Positions 24,048 to 32,502 of a DNA stretch of 34,542 nt are shown piece after piece. Position 1 is the first letter of the stretch, and each line of letters opens with the position of its first letter. The notes under the pieces are model-generated. The model had not been told where the DNA came from, did no database searches, and worked only from the letters and a program-made list of their open reading frames with translations. The stretch lies in NCBI GenBank assembly GCA_910578215.1, contig CAJTPH010000024.1:30046-64587 (forward strand), written 5' to 3'. Made by a program: the position numbers and the translations under genes. Source of the stretch: an uncultured Acetatifactor sp. GTDB taxonomy: Bacteria; Bacillota; Clostridia; Lachnospirales; Lachnospiraceae.

Positions 24048-25355
24048 TTAGCCTATTTTTAATAAGATTTTCTTTGGACTTAAACGCAGTAAACATAAAT
24101 CGGCAAAAAGCACGGACAAAAACAATACAATGGTTCCACATCCGCAAGCCGTAATAATTGTATATACCGCCAAGCCCACATCCAGCCTTCCGTCCACGCT
24201 CATTGCTGTCATGCCATAAATCATTCCGCTGAACCCATTCCAGGCAAAAAAACATAAAATTAACGACAGCGCCAACGCTCCCCATGCTATCATTATCAGT
24301 TCGATAAAATGCTGGAAAAGAATCTCTGCTTTTGAAATTCCAATGGAAAGCAAAATTCCTGTTTCGTGCCCACGGGCCTTATGAAAAAAAATCTGCATAA
24401 GCGACAGAACCGCTATACTCATTGCGCCGATAACCGTAAACAGAATATCCAACAGCTTACCCATATTTATCAGCGGTTCCGATATCCTTTCATATTCATC
24501 GATATCCGATACCATTTCAAAGCACTTCCAGTTTATACCATCAATTCCGGGGATCTCCTCAATGATCGCCGCGACCCTCGCAGGGTCGTCTACAAAAAAG
24601 TCTATATAATCCGCACCCGTGGCTCCCGTCAGCAGTTCGGCACTTGCCATGTCAACATATATCCGGTTTTCCAGCAAATGAACCGGAGCTGCAACGTCCA
24701 GATTAAGCTGCTTTTCCTCCACCTTAAATAAGCCTTTGATCCTTACGCCAATCTCCTGCCCCCGGCCTTGACGTGACGAAAGAAATATCTCGTCCCCAAC
24801 CTGCCAATGGTTCTGTGACGCCAGCTTTTCACTGATTACCGCCGCCTTTTGGTCGCTGCCTTGAATGGATTCGCCCTCCGTCATTTTCAGCCTTCCCTTC
24901 TGAAAATCATCGGAGAGAGAGCTGTCCGTATCCGCTTCTATCGATACCAGATGCGCCGCCTCAGGGTCCGCCTGATATTTACCGTTATAGTCAATAAGCC
25001 TTACATCTCCCTGAAGCAGCGCTCTTTCTTTTATAACGGCATTATGAGAAGCAACCTCCTGTATGCCTTTTACCGCATTTACAATTTTTTCATCCAACGG
25101 CTGGCCGATATAGCTGACGCCTGTCTGCCCGTCCGCCTGGCTTACCCTCACATTTTCCCTGTTCCTCATATCCGGGGCAATACGAAATCCTCCGCTCAGG
25201 CTTTCTCTGGTCTGCACAACAGCCAGCTCCGTTATACGTCTCAACAAAAGACCGTTTACGCTCACAGCCGACAGCAGAAAAATGACACCGAATAACAGCA
25301 ATGATCTGCCCCTTTTCCGGCAGACATATAAAAATGCCCGCTTTTTTAACTGCAT
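24048..25355 (-). CDS. FtsX-type ABC permease (first)
   Basis: A 435-residue permease of the same design as the next one: first helix about 18-38, an extracellular domain to about 315, then three helices with AMSIAVLSLMQIFFHKARGHETGILLSIGISKAEILF. The frame is open to 25412, but the ATG at 25355 has AGGTG eight bases ahead and aligns with the start of the sister permease. It is the first gene of the operon. Three TGTTTCA repeats in 11-base register and a terminator lie between it and the histidine kinase gene, consistent with control by the adjacent two-component system. Confidence 0.85.
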   Translation of the reverse strand: MQLKKRAFLYVCRKRGRSLLLFGVIFLLSAVSVNGLLLRRITELAVVQTRESLSGGFRIAPDMRNRENVRVSQADGQTGVSYIGQPLDEKIVNAVKGIQEVASHNAVIKERALLQGDVRLIDYNGKYQADPEAAHLVSIEADTDSSLSDDFQKGRLKMTEGESIQGSDQKAAVISEKLASQNHWQVGDEIFLSSRQGRGQEIGVRIKGLFKVEEKQLNLDVAAPVHLLENRIYVDMASAELLTGATGADYIDFFVDDPARVAAIIEEIPGIDGINWKCFEMVSDIDEYERISEPLINMGKLLDILFTVIGAMSIAVLSLMQIFFHKARGHETGILLSIGISKAEILFQHFIELIMIAWGALALSLILCFFAWNGFSGMIYGMTAMSVDGRLDVGLAVYTIITACGCGTIVLFLSVLFADLCLLRLSPKKILLKIG

Positions 25356-25417
25356 GTTGAAACACCTGCTTTCCTTTTTTACTTTAGCCATATGACCATA
25401 ACAGAATAACATCGATG

Positions 25418-25457
25418 TGTTTCAACAATATGGAGCATATGTTTCATCCGTGTTTCA
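25418..25457. promoter_or_regulatory. Direct repeats, likely response-regulator site
   Basis: TGTTTCA occurs at 25418-25424, 25440-25446 and 25451-25457, same orientation, at steps of 22 and 11 bases (whole helical turns). OmpR-class regulators bind such phased direct repeats. A reversed copy lies at 25358-25364, next to the permease start. Confidence 0.55.
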
Positions 25458-25465
25458 GACATAAA

Positions 25466-25489
25466 AAAGGTCCCGCTCCTGGGACCTTT
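25466..25489 (-). terminator. Intrinsic terminator after the histidine kinase
   Basis: Perfect nine-base arms AAAGGTCCC (25466-25474) and GGGACCTTT (25481-25489), six-base loop, with a T-run on the minus-strand exit side. It separates the two-component genes from the permease operon. Confidence 0.85.
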
Positions 25490-25555
25490 GAAGTATTTCT
25501 GCCTTAAACAAATAAGCTCCCCGCCAAATCCCAGGGAGCCTGCCTAAAGCTGATT

Positions 25556-27034
25556 TTATAAAAACACCGTAAAACGCATGCCTCTTTTTTTACCCTCGCC
25601 CGGACCTCCAAAGGGCCGGAAGGAAAACCGGCATTCCAGGGCAGTTAATATTTTTGCCGCAATATACAATCCCAATCCATTGCCTCCATTGGGATTTTCA
25701 CCTTCTGCATTTCTGCTCCGGGAAAAATCAGGGCGGTAAAACGGTTCAAAAATATGAAGCAAATCCTCCTGAGAAACCGGCTGGCATTCATTTTCCACTA
25801 CAACACTCCTGTTTTCAAAATAAACGGCAGCCTCACATTGCGTTTCCGTATATTTTACGGCATTAGAAATAATATTTGACAAAGCCTTTTCCAGCGCATC
25901 CTCAGGAAGGCATACCAAAAAATCATCCGTAAAATCAAGCCTTATTGTGACGCCCTTTGATTTTGCAATCAGCAGATAAGGCGCCAGCAGCCTTTCCATA
26001 AAGGGACCAATCCTGAATTCCCTGGAAGGCCGGGCTTCAAAAGAAAAGTTCAGCTTGGACGCATCCAATATTTCCTGTATCATCACGGCAAATCTTTCCG
26101 CCATGTTCCGGCAGACAGGCAGATATGTCTCCCAGTCTCTGTAGCGTCCGATTCCCATAATCATATTATCAAGCAGCGCGCACAGCCCTGTGACCGGCGT
26201 TTTCAATTCATGGGAAGCCGCCCGCAGAAAATCTATCTTTGCGCCCTCCGCCTCCGTGACCCGCACGTTTTCCTTCTGCAGCTCATCTATGGTGGAAAGC
26301 AGGCTATTATAAAGCTGGTTTATATTTTCCGACAGCACTCCTATTTCATCCCGACCGTTCACCCTGCATACCGCCGACCGGTCCAGTTCTTTCATCCGTC
26401 CCGTGGTCTCGGAAATCGCTGACAACGGCTTTGTGATTTTTTTTGAATAAAGCAGCGCAAACACCCCCGAAAGCCCCAAAGCCAACAGCAATGTAAAGGG
26501 TAAAAATATCACCGCAATATCCTTTGCCTCGCTGACAGGCTGGAGCGTGGAAAGCAAGATGAGATAACAGAATTTCCCGTCGGCGGTCTCAAATCCCACT
26601 CCCGAGTATAGCTGTGAATCGGTCTTTATATAAAAATTCTGCCCAGGAGAATCCGCGTTTATATCTTCGCTCCGTATACTCCAGCCGGATTCATATTCTC
26701 CCTGCAGCGCGGCGTCACTGCCCTCCGAAAGCAAGGAATCTGCCATATGAATATAGGTTTTACCCTCATAATATACAAAAACACCCATCTGATTTTGAAT
26801 CGCATAGCTCCTGAAAGCGTCTGTTATTTCATCATGAAGCACAGAGGAAGAGTTCAGGCTTTCTCTTAATTCTTCTATAAGCAGGGTTTGTGTTTTTTTT
26901 AAAGCCGTTTCTTTCTGCCACGTGTAGGCGACAGGCATCATAAAATAAAACAGGGCGTGACTGACCAATACAACCGCCGCCATCAGGGAAAACACATAAA
27001 GAAAGGTCTTTGGAAACAGCCTTACGTTTTTCAT
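25556..27034 (-). CDS. Sensor histidine kinase
   Basis: A 492-residue membrane kinase. Helix 1 is at about 11-33, the extracellular sensor at 40-170, helix 2 at 172-197, then a HAMP linker (about 197-250). The phosphorylated histidine is His275 in AASHELKTPVTG. The N box is SNIISNAVKYTE (Asn391) and the ATP lid motif is GNGLGLYIA (451-459). It overlaps the response regulator gene by 4 bases. The sizeable extracellular domain suggests direct sensing, in contrast to the loop-less BceS kinases that depend on their transporter. Its probable output is the FtsX-type transporter operon next to it. Confidence 0.92.
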   Translation of the reverse strand: MKNVRLFPKTFLYVFSLMAAVVLVSHALFYFMMPVAYTWQKETALKKTQTLLIEELRESLNSSSVLHDEITDAFRSYAIQNQMGVFVYYEGKTYIHMADSLLSEGSDAALQGEYESGWSIRSEDINADSPGQNFYIKTDSQLYSGVGFETADGKFCYLILLSTLQPVSEAKDIAVIFLPFTLLLALGLSGVFALLYSKKITKPLSAISETTGRMKELDRSAVCRVNGRDEIGVLSENINQLYNSLLSTIDELQKENVRVTEAEGAKIDFLRAASHELKTPVTGLCALLDNMIMGIGRYRDWETYLPVCRNMAERFAVMIQEILDASKLNFSFEARPSREFRIGPFMERLLAPYLLIAKSKGVTIRLDFTDDFLVCLPEDALEKALSNIISNAVKYTETQCEAAVYFENRSVVVENECQPVSQEDLLHIFEPFYRPDFSRSRNAEGENPNGGNGLGLYIAAKILTALECRFSFRPFGGPGEGKKRGMRFTVFL

Positions 27035-27699
27035 GGCGATACCTCAAAACGATATCCGACACCCTTTACCGTCGCAATGCAGTCAAGGTCCAATTTCTGC
27101 CGTATTCTTCGGATATAGGTATCGATTGTCCGGTCAAACAGAGGTGCTTCCAGCCCCCAGACGCCGTCGATCAGCTTTTCCCGTGTCATAACCCGGCCCG
27201 CATTTCTGATAAGCAGCTTCAGCATCTGTATTTCCTTAGGGGCCAATTCTACCGCTTCGCCCCCTTTTTCCGCCAAATATCCGCCAAAGTCTATTTTGAT
27301 ATCGCCATATACCCATATATCCTGTTCCTGCATTTTCCCTGCCCGGCGCAGCAGCGCCAATACCCGCTTCCCCAGCAGAATCATGGAAAAGGGCTTCGTA
27401 ATATAATCATCCGCCAATGCGTCAAAGCTGTTGGCCTGTGTTGTTTCATCGCTTAAGGCCGTCAGCATCAATATAGGGATACTGCTTGCTTTACGGATTT
27501 CCTTCAGCACCTGCAGCCCGTTTATGTAAGGAAGCATGACATCCAATATGATAAGCTCTACAGAAGACTCCCTGGCAAATAACCGCAGCGCTTCCCCGCC
27601 GTCGTAAGCCTGATAAATAAAATGCCCCGCGTCGCTCAAATAATCACAGATCAGGTCGTTTGTGGTCTTATCGTCTTCCACCACCAGAATAACCGCCAT
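27031..27699 (-). CDS. OmpR/PhoB-family response regulator
   Basis: A 222-residue regulator. The receiver domain has the acidic pair Asp9/Asp10, phosphoryl Asp53 in ILDVMLPYING and Lys102 in ITKPFS. The C-terminal winged helix contains LAPKEIQMLKLL, RVMTREKLIDGVWG and a DRTIDTYIRRIRQKL recognition helix, ending in GVGYRFEV. The ATG at 27699 starts the receiver directly; the open frame to 27825 adds a non-conserved extension. Purine-rich AGGGGGAAATGGG precedes it. It is encoded with the kinase and likely binds the TGTTTCA repeats. Confidence 0.93.
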   Translation of the reverse strand: MAVILVVEDDKTTNDLICDYLSDAGHFIYQAYDGGEALRLFARESSVELIILDVMLPYINGLQVLKEIRKASSIPILMLTALSDETTQANSFDALADDYITKPFSMILLGKRVLALLRRAGKMQEQDIWVYGDIKIDFGGYLAEKGGEAVELAPKEIQMLKLLIRNAGRVMTREKLIDGVWGLEAPLFDRTIDTYIRRIRQKLDLDCIATVKGVGYRFEVSP

Positions 27700-27825
27700 A
27701 TTCCCATTTCCCCCTGCTTTATAAATTTGATTAAACGAATCCAGCTTATCACGCGAATGTTTCACCAGTATGGCAGCGGCAGGATTTCCCGGCCCTGCGC
27801 CTGCCATACACGCAACTTTTATCAC

Positions 27826-28197
27826 TTACTTCCTCCAGAAGGAAGCGCAGTCCGCCTTTTCCTTCAGATTATACTGAATGATCTGCTCAAGCAGCGAAAA
27901 ATCAACCGGTTCCTCCCAGCGGATACGGAAGATATTAGAGCTCTGGCTATACCCCGATTTATTAATTTCCGCAGAAAATTTATCAATCGCAGCCTGCTCC
28001 GGCGCAACGGAAAAATGCTGCTTTGACGCGCTGAAGGCGATAATAAATGTGCCATGATCTGTGAACATGGGCTGATTCCAGGCAACCTTAGTCTCCATAT
28101 GGGGAAATCGATTCTTCACCCACTCCAAAACCTCCCGCATTCGGGTGCGGTGGGCTTCGTTTTCTATTTTTGACAGGTAGCTTCCAAAGACTTCCAT
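27826..28197 (-). CDS. DUF1801/YdhG-like protein
   Basis: A 123-residue soluble protein with the pattern of DUF1801 (YdhG-like, called iron chaperone-like): FGSYLSKIENEAHRTRMREVLEWVKNRFP, then KVAWNQPMFTDHGTFIIAFSASKQHFSVAP, and a C-terminal helical segment. A GGCGGGAACA purine stretch precedes the ATG. It ends 126 bases before the response regulator start and may be cotranscribed with it. The function is not known; the iron link is family lore and nothing here supports it. Confidence 0.75.
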   Translation of the reverse strand: MEVFGSYLSKIENEAHRTRMREVLEWVKNRFPHMETKVAWNQPMFTDHGTFIIAFSASKQHFSVAPEQAAIDKFSAEINKSGYSQSSNIFRIRWEEPVDFSLLEQIIQYNLKEKADCASFWRK

Positions 28198-28368
28198 AAT
28201 TGTTCCCGCCTTTAAAGATTTTGTAGTTAGTTATTTCCGCAAAGCGTAAAAACCATTCCTTTCTGTCATTTGCGTCCGCACTCTTTCTATAATTATATCG
28301 GCAGAAATTTTGCGCAGCCACCCCAGAAGGAATAAAATCCTGCCTGAAAAGAATGAAAGCACCTTCTG
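28198..28368. other. Gap between the FliD-C-like gene and the DUF1801 gene
   Basis: It contains a TATAATTATA patch (about 28290-28300) that could hold a -10 box for the DUF1801 gene, without a convincing -35. CAGAAGG / CCTTCTG arms (near 28365 and 28325) flank a long loop. No gene is visible. Confidence 0.4.
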
Positions 28369-29259
28369 CTAAGCCTGCTCCGACCTTTTGCTTTTCTTTT
28401 CCTCATCCTCTTTTTTATTTGTGGTTTTTGCTGATGTATTTGAACTCTTGCCGGAGCTCTCGTCCTTATCATCCCCGACTTTTTTATCCAGCGTGGCGGA
28501 AAACAGCTTTGAAAGGGTATCAGAGTAGCTGCCGTTACTTGTATATGTTGTCCCCTTAACCCTTGCCGCCGCATTAGCGGCAGCATTACTGAGACTGCCC
28601 GCCTTTTGGGAAATCCTATCGGCAAAAGAGCCTGAGCCGGTAAACAGTGACTTTAAGGTGGTAACATTGGCTTCCTTTAAGGAATCTTCATCCAGCTCCA
28701 GCTTATTGCCCTTTCCTATGGTGATCCCAACCTCCGAAAGCAGCCTCTCGTTACTGTCCGTTATGCCTGTCATCCACATTGCATTGCGGAGTACATTCTT
28801 CGTATCAGAATCACCCGCCTGCCCCACTACGGCATTATAATCCTCAATAAATGACTTTACCGCCTTTGTAATGGACTCCCAGTCATAGTCCTCTATCTCT
28901 GTTTCTATCTCTGTTTCTATCTCTGTTTTTTTCCCTGTTTCCTCATCCTTTTTCCTGATCTTCTTTTTCTCCCAGAGGGAAGAAGTGTTCAGGGCATCCG
29001 CTGATTTTTTAAGGGAATCTGCGCTTGACCGCATGAGCGACAGCTTCTGCCTGCTGTCTCCCGACACGGATGCGTTTTCTGCATCCTGTTTTGCATAATA
29101 GGCCTTCAGCAGCTTCCCGTAGCTTCCGTTTTTAATAGAGGCGTAGTCTGAAAGCAGGCTGCCGGAAGAATTGGCAGTCCCGCCCATAAGGACAGAGAAG
29201 TCATATCCCTTATCATAGTTTGCATAGCTGGCATAATCATTAAAATGAACCGCTGACAT
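28369..29259 (-). CDS. FliD C-terminal domain-like protein
   Basis: A 296-residue protein. The middle part (about 125-235) follows the C-terminal domain of the flagellar cap FliD: ITKAVKSFIEDYNAVVGQ, then LRNAMWMTG, LLSEVGITIGKGNKLELDEDSLKEA, and LKSLFTGSGSFADRI. The N-terminal FliD half, the hook-association helices and any signal peptide are missing. The start MSAVHFNDYASYANYDKGYDF precedes a Ser/Asn-rich stretch, and the tail (265-296) is highly charged. An AGGAGGGAAAG site precedes the ATG. It follows the FlxA-like gene by 12 bases. No other flagellar gene is present in the window, so a non-flagellar or minimal export role is possible. Confidence 0.68.
   Translation of the reverse strand: MSAVHFNDYASYANYDKGYDFSVLMGGTANSSGSLLSDYASIKNGSYGKLLKAYYAKQDAENASVSGDSRQKLSLMRSSADSLKKSADALNTSSLWEKKKIRKKDEETGKKTEIETEIETEIEDYDWESITKAVKSFIEDYNAVVGQAGDSDTKNVLRNAMWMTGITDSNERLLSEVGITIGKGNKLELDEDSLKEANVTTLKSLFTGSGSFADRISQKAGSLSNAAANAAARVKGTTYTSNGSYSDTLSKLFSATLDKKVGDDKDESSGKSSNTSAKTTNKKEDEEKKSKRSEQA
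28893..28928 (-). repeat. 12-bp tandem repeat, three copies, in the FliD-C-like gene
   Basis: Three copies of a CTCTGTTTCTAT unit encode alternating Ile-Glu-Thr-Glu (TEIETEIETEIE), a likely slippage-generated linker between the N-terminal part and the FliD-like domain. Confidence 0.8.
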
Positions 29260-29271
29260 AGACTTTCCCTC

Positions 29272-30105
29272 CTATAAACGAATATCCACCGGCACATAGG
29301 CCGCCGGCTGCTGTGATATAGTCTTGGCTGTCGCCCCGCCATTGGAGACAGAAACGTCTGATTGTGCAGTTACGCTTCTGCCGTTTGTTTCCCTTCCGGA
29401 CACATTCTTATCTGCGTCTTTTCCGTCCACGGTCTTTGCGTCCTTTTCTTCCTTTTCTTCCTTTTGTTCCTTATCTTCCCTGCTGTCCGCCTTTGCTGCT
29501 TCCTCCATTGTCCTGCCTGCGTCCGCCAGCGTAGAAAGCTGTGATGATACCGCTGCCTGTGCTTTCTGTTCTGCCTCGGCAAGTTCTTCTTCCTTTTTCT
29601 GCGTATCGCCGCCTCTGGCCTGGTCCAGCTTGATTTCAGATTGCAGGATTCCGGATCTTCCTTCCATTTTTGCTGCCACGCTGCCCTGTACCTTCGCCTG
29701 TTTTATGGAGCTGTCCGCAGAAATCATTGCCGTCATACTTGCCTGTGAAAGTCCGGCGCTTTTGCTTCCCGCTTTTGTCTTTCCTGCGTTTCCTTTGCCG
29801 CCAAGCGTATCGTCCATAGAAGAACCCTTTGCCTGCCGTTTTTCAGAGCCCTCCATGGAGGCTCTGCGCTGCTCCATCTGGTGCTGCCTTAACTGCATAT
29901 TCAGGTCACTGATCTGCTGCTGTATTTCCTGCCGCCTTTTCATCTTTTCTTCCAATGTCAACTCCTCATTGGAAGAAAGCTCCTGCAGCTGCTTCTGTGC
30001 TTTGGCGATCTGGTTCTGAATGTTCCGGCTGTAAGAATCTGTTGCCTGATTCATTCCCATCTGCCCCATCTGTGTGTTTGCTCCGTTAATACCATTAATT
30101 GTCAT
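29272..30105 (-). CDS. FlxA-like family protein
   Basis: A 277-residue soluble protein of low complexity. Residues 25-85 form a Gln/Lys-rich coiled coil (IQNQIAKAQKQLQEL, LEEKMKRRQEIQQQISDLNMQLRQHQ), the pattern of the FlxA-like family, named after a flagellum-regulated E. coli gene. The rest is Ala/Ser/Lys/Glu-rich, with a second helical stretch at about 165-190 and a very charged segment near 205-230. AGGAGG precedes the ATG. It is the first gene of the pair with the FliD-C-like gene. Upstream lies a candidate LytTR site (30231-30257). No signal peptide or membrane helix is present. Confidence 0.7.
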   Translation of the reverse strand: MTINGINGANTQMGQMGMNQATDSYSRNIQNQIAKAQKQLQELSSNEELTLEEKMKRRQEIQQQISDLNMQLRQHQMEQRRASMEGSEKRQAKGSSMDDTLGGKGNAGKTKAGSKSAGLSQASMTAMISADSSIKQAKVQGSVAAKMEGRSGILQSEIKLDQARGGDTQKKEEELAEAEQKAQAAVSSQLSTLADAGRTMEEAAKADSREDKEQKEEKEEKDAKTVDGKDADKNVSGRETNGRSVTAQSDVSVSNGGATAKTISQQPAAYVPVDIRL

Positions 30106-30185
30106 TTTCCTTTTCCTCCTGATATAATTTTGATATGGTTTTTTAACAGCGGCCTCTCACGCTTCTTCATTAATACCCATTCTCA

Positions 30186-30257
30186 ATTATTGTTTCGGAG
30201 TTCCATTCCACAAGCTAAACGGATATGCGGTGAACGGACCTTTTTCTGCTGTGAACC
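30186..30257 (-). promoter_or_regulatory. Candidate LytTR site and promoter of the flxA-fliD pair
   Basis: Minus-strand TTCACAGCAGAAAA starts at 30255, followed by CCGTTCAC, a 21-base direct repeat of the TTCAC element. A -10-like AATAAT (30186-30191) lies 64 bases after the first repeat. The same block and spacing occur before the regulator gene at 32546-32570. Confidence 0.55.
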
Positions 30258-30267
30258 CATAATAAAA

Positions 30268-30303
30268 CCTCCCATGCCAGACCGATTTTTCTGACATAAG
30301 AGG
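30268..30303 (-). terminator. Intrinsic terminator after the AgrC-like kinase
   Basis: A 14-base stem (arms 30290-30303 and 30268-30281, three G-U pairs), eight-base loop and TTTTATT tail, nine bases after the kinase stop. It isolates the LytTR system from the flxA promoter. Confidence 0.85.
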
Positions 30304-30311
30304 CTCTTTTT

Positions 30312-31751
30312 TCATTCCATCATCAGCATAATGCTGAGGCGGAATTCATTATCTTTCAGATCAATGGCTATATCCCCGGAATATTTCCTCGCCACCATGC
30401 GTATATTGGCCAACCCATAACCATGGGTTTGACCATATCCATGGGTTTGACCATATCCACGGCCTTCCGTTTTTTCTTTTGAAGTAACAGGCAGCCCCCG
30501 TTCTTCATCCCATTGCAGATTTCCGGTGAAGCTGTTGCTTATCTCAATCATATAGGCATTATTCCTGTGGTAAGAAAGGACGGATATATACGGCGCTTCG
30601 CTCTTTCCTGCATTCTCCACCGGAAAACGCATTATATTTTCCATAGCGTTCTGCAGGGCATTGTTCAATATCACGCTGACATCAAAAGCGTTGATGTGCG
30701 TGCCAGTGGGAAAATAAAAATCAGATTGGAAGCGTATCTTCCTTTTCTCTGCTTCATTTTTTAATTCCTGAAGGATCACATCCGTTACGGGATTTCCGCT
30801 TTTTATCTCCCCTGCTATCCGGGACAGGGCGGACTTTAATTCCTCCCCATACTCCGTTGCTTCCTCCACATTGTTTCCGGCATAAAGCCTCTCCAGCGTA
30901 AGAATATGGTTTGTCATGTCATGCCTGATGCCGCGTATGTTCCGGTACAGGCTCTCCACCTGCCCGATATGCCTTTCTATACTGTCAACCTGTGTGGCAA
31001 GCAGCTCATTCTGCAGCTTTTCTTCCTGTCTTGCCTTGATGTTCTGAAACAGTACGGTCATTACCACTATTGTAATAATGGATATGCCAAAATGCAGAAA
31101 TGCCAGTCCATTGTATAAACCGTAAATAGGCTCCATCCAGCTCATTCCCGAAATGGTCTGATATTGTATCAGGATTCCGTATCCTGTCATTCCCGTGATG
31201 GAGGGTACAATCAACATGAACATTTCCTTTATGCTCATGTCCTCCCTTTTGTAAACGTAGGCTCTTACAATATATCTTACACTGATTCCCAATAATGCGA
31301 AGCCGATTACAATATCCAGCAATTCCACTCCGCCAAATATCAGAATCTTTGCCGCCAGCTGTCTGTCCGATATATAAAAAGCATCCGCTACAGCCTTTAT
31401 GTTATATACGGCATCTGTTATTATCCTTGTCATATATTCCGAAAGCCAGCGCAGGGAAAAGAATGTTGCCGCTATAAACGTTTTCTGTTTATAATTCCTG
31501 CGGTCTATCCTGCACATGACAACAAACGCCGACAATATCCCCAAACTGTATGCCGCAAATGTGTTTATCTCCATTGGCACAAAATACAGGATCAGCATTG
31601 TGGCAAAATAAGCAATCCCAATGCAGGCCGCTCCCTTTTTATTTTCCATAAACGGCTTTGCAAAACGGTACAGGATATACCCTGTCCCATACATTGCCAC
31701 AACGGCATAGACAGCAGATATGGCCGTCAATATATCATCCATGTGTTCCAT
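30312..31751 (-). CDS. AgrC-like GHKL histidine kinase
   Basis: A 479-residue sensor with six to seven N-terminal helices (about 5-230), a coiled dimerization region with RGIRHDMTNHILTLERL (phosphorylated His in RHD), and a C-terminal GHKL ATPase with NNALQNAMENI as N box and GYGLANIRMVARKYSGD as G box. This is the AgrC/ComD architecture that senses exported peptides. Just before the G box sits a GYGQTHGYGQTH duplication. It follows the regulator gene with no gap. Neither an AgrD-like peptide gene nor an AgrB protease gene is visible nearby, so the signal is unknown. Confidence 0.9.
   Translation of the reverse strand: MEHMDDILTAISAVYAVVAMYGTGYILYRFAKPFMENKKGAACIGIAYFATMLILYFVPMEINTFAAYSLGILSAFVVMCRIDRRNYKQKTFIAATFFSLRWLSEYMTRIITDAVYNIKAVADAFYISDRQLAAKILIFGGVELLDIVIGFALLGISVRYIVRAYVYKREDMSIKEMFMLIVPSITGMTGYGILIQYQTISGMSWMEPIYGLYNGLAFLHFGISIITIVVMTVLFQNIKARQEEKLQNELLATQVDSIERHIGQVESLYRNIRGIRHDMTNHILTLERLYAGNNVEEATEYGEELKSALSRIAGEIKSGNPVTDVILQELKNEAEKRKIRFQSDFYFPTGTHINAFDVSVILNNALQNAMENIMRFPVENAGKSEAPYISVLSYHRNNAYMIEISNSFTGNLQWDEERGLPVTSKEKTEGRGYGQTHGYGQTHGYGLANIRMVARKYSGDIAIDLKDNEFRLSIMLMME
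30421..30456 (-). repeat. 18-bp tandem duplication in the kinase ATP lid
   Basis: CCATGGGTTTGACCATAT occurs twice in tandem and encodes GYGQTH twice, immediately before the GYGLANI motif. The in-frame unit keeps the reading frame. Confidence 0.9.
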
Positions 31752-32474
31752 CTATCTTCTTCCCTTCCTCTGGTTATATCTCAGATACTGTTTTACAAAC
31801 CCCTGGTAATTCTGCTTTGCCATGAGCGCCTGACCCTTTTCCAGATAGACGGTTGTTGCATCATATTTTCTGATATACCCAAAATTTACAAGGAACGACC
31901 TGTGGATACGGTAAAATTCATCTCCTGCTTTTTCCTCCAGCTCTCTCATTTTCCCATAATATTCTATATCTGCATCCATCGTATGCAGAATTACTTTCCG
32001 GTCAAATACCTCCGCATATACGATATCCTCCAGATTGACCGCGATATGTTTTCCCCCTGTGGTTATAATGAGGCTCGGCATTTCCCCTTTTCTGCCTGCA
32101 TCCTCCAGCCCCCTTCTGTCCTCGGACTGTTCTATGGCATTCTGCAATACCTCTGCAAATTTCCTGTCATCAAAAGGCTTTACCAGATAATGAAACGCAC
32201 CTACATCGAATGCCTGAAACACAAAATCGTCCAGAGCCGTCACAAAGATAATAATCGCCCTTTTGTTTTTTCTGCGCAGCTCCTTTGCCGTTTCCATGCC
32301 GTTCTTCCCCGGCATCTGAATATCAAGCAGCAGGATATCCGGCTCCTTGTCTGACAGCAGCAGCTCCTCCCCCGACTGGTACAGTGACAGGTCCGCTTCT
32401 GGACAGAGTTTCCCTATCTTTTCCGCAAACATGTCCCTGATTTCTTTTTCATCGTCACATACTGCTATCTTCAT
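31752..32474 (-). CDS. LytTR-family response regulator
   Basis: A 240-residue AgrA/LytR-type regulator. The receiver has Asp7/Asp8, phosphoryl Asp51 in LLLDIQMPGKNG and Lys99 in YLVKPF. The C-terminal LytTR DNA-binding domain (about 132-236) has IVYAEVFDRKVILHT, MRELEEKAGDEFYRIHRSFLVNFGYI and the closing KQYLRYNQRKGRR. It is cotranscribed with the AgrC-like kinase. A candidate LytTR site with a -10 TATACT lies upstream (32503-32570), suggesting autoregulation; a near-identical site precedes the flxA-like gene. Confidence 0.93.
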   Translation of the reverse strand: MKIAVCDDEKEIRDMFAEKIGKLCPEADLSLYQSGEELLLSDKEPDILLLDIQMPGKNGMETAKELRRKNKRAIIIFVTALDDFVFQAFDVGAFHYLVKPFDDRKFAEVLQNAIEQSEDRRGLEDAGRKGEMPSLIITTGGKHIAVNLEDIVYAEVFDRKVILHTMDADIEYYGKMRELEEKAGDEFYRIHRSFLVNFGYIRKYDATTVYLEKGQALMAKQNYQGFVKQYLRYNQRKGRR

Positions 32475-32502
32475 TTTTTCACCCCTTTTATAGTTCCTTA
32501 AG

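Noticed and set aside
30183..30260. 25-codon minus-strand frame MGSQQKKVRS... with a GGGAGG seven bases ahead, a possible signal peptide gene for the AgrC-like kinase
   Set aside because: The GGGAGG is part of the terminator stem at 30268-30303, and the frame overlaps the candidate LytTR site, so it is probably not transcribed as a message.
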